From Aromatoleum bremense (GTDB taxonomy: Bacteria > Pseudomonadota > Gammaproteobacteria > Burkholderiales > Rhodocyclaceae): 64,000 bases of DNA. Both the position numbers and the translations under genes were made by a program. Positions 63,971 to 64,000 of the stretch are shown piece after piece; the stretch's first letter is position 1; the number at the start of each line of letters is the position of its first letter. The DNA is taken from assembly GCF_017894365.1 (NCBI RefSeq), contig NZ_CP059467.1, forward strand, positions 3,162,001 to 3,226,000, given 5' to 3'. The notes beneath the pieces were generated by a model. The model made no database searches, was not told where the DNA came from, and saw only the letters and a list, made by a program, of their open reading frames with translations.

Positions 63971-64000
63971 ATGGCCGAGGACAGCGATCTCGAGAAAACG
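63971..64000 (+). CDS. flhB: Flagellar biosynthesis protein FlhB (first codons only)
   Basis: The ATG at 63971, preceded by AAGGAG, opens MAEDSDLEKT, the characteristic start of FlhB, the export-gate switch of the flagellar type III secretion system. Only ten codons lie inside the window, so the call rests on this motif and the ribosome-binding site. Confidence 0.7.
   Translation, partial: MAEDSDLEKT

Overview
The window is GC-rich chromosomal DNA of a betaproteobacterium. Gene content points to the Rhodocyclales (Azoarcus/Aromatoleum/Thauera group): a surE-pcm-nlpD-rpoS block, dapA-bamC, malate synthase G, and above all an ATP-dependent class I benzoyl-CoA reductase gene set with the two small ATPase subunits typical of the Azoarcus (Bzd) type. 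The genus is inferred from gene content; no database search was possible.

Layout. 1-7834 is ordinary chromosome: lrgB/cidA-like murein hydrolase exporter genes, a thioesterase, a Mut7-C protein, malate synthase G, a TauE/SafE permease, a haloacid dehalogenase and a LysR regulator. 7960-26943 is the most unusual region: a tRNA-Thr(CGT) gene whose 3' part is repeated at 15399 and 26850, bounding two tandem, satellite-like integrative elements. Each element carries, at its right end, a tyrosine integrase, a higB-higA toxin-antitoxin pair and an AlpA-type regulator. Over 1686 bp (part of int plus higBA) the two elements are nearly identical, yet their replication modules are unrelated. Element 1 has a zinc-finger/TOPRIM primase and an SF2 helicase. 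Element 2 has an AEP-like primase and a P-loop helicase, followed by a self-symmetric array of twelve 9-bp repeats that looks like a replication origin. Element 2 also carries rightward cargo genes, including a GYF_2-RDD membrane protein. I see no capsid or tail genes in either element.

27293-35003 encodes a signalling group: REC-GGDEF-EAL protein, hybrid histidine kinase with three receiver domains, CheR methyltransferase and a membrane diguanylate cyclase. 35163-44852 is housekeeping: surE-pcm-nlpD-rpoS, a lytic transglycosylase, an HDAC-like hydrolase, dapA-bamC, a small lipoprotein and rlmD. A tRNA-Ser(TGA) follows at 44993.

45319-62608 is a catabolic island for an aromatic (probably substituted benzoate) or alicyclic acid. 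It holds the four reductase subunits, a GNAT protein, an SDR, an acyl-CoA dehydrogenase, a TRAP transporter (small and large permease genes damaged by a deletion; binding protein intact), a benzoate-CoA-ligase-like enzyme, an MFS permease, a second SDR, two crotonase-fold proteins and a TetR regulator. The promoter region upstream of the reductase carries a perfect FNR-type palindrome next to a TGA-n4-TCATTCA operator. Related operators lie at three other promoter regions of the island, so I infer one regulon under anoxia plus acyl-CoA-type induction. The window ends with a pseudouridine synthase, a DUF192 protein and the first codons of flhB.
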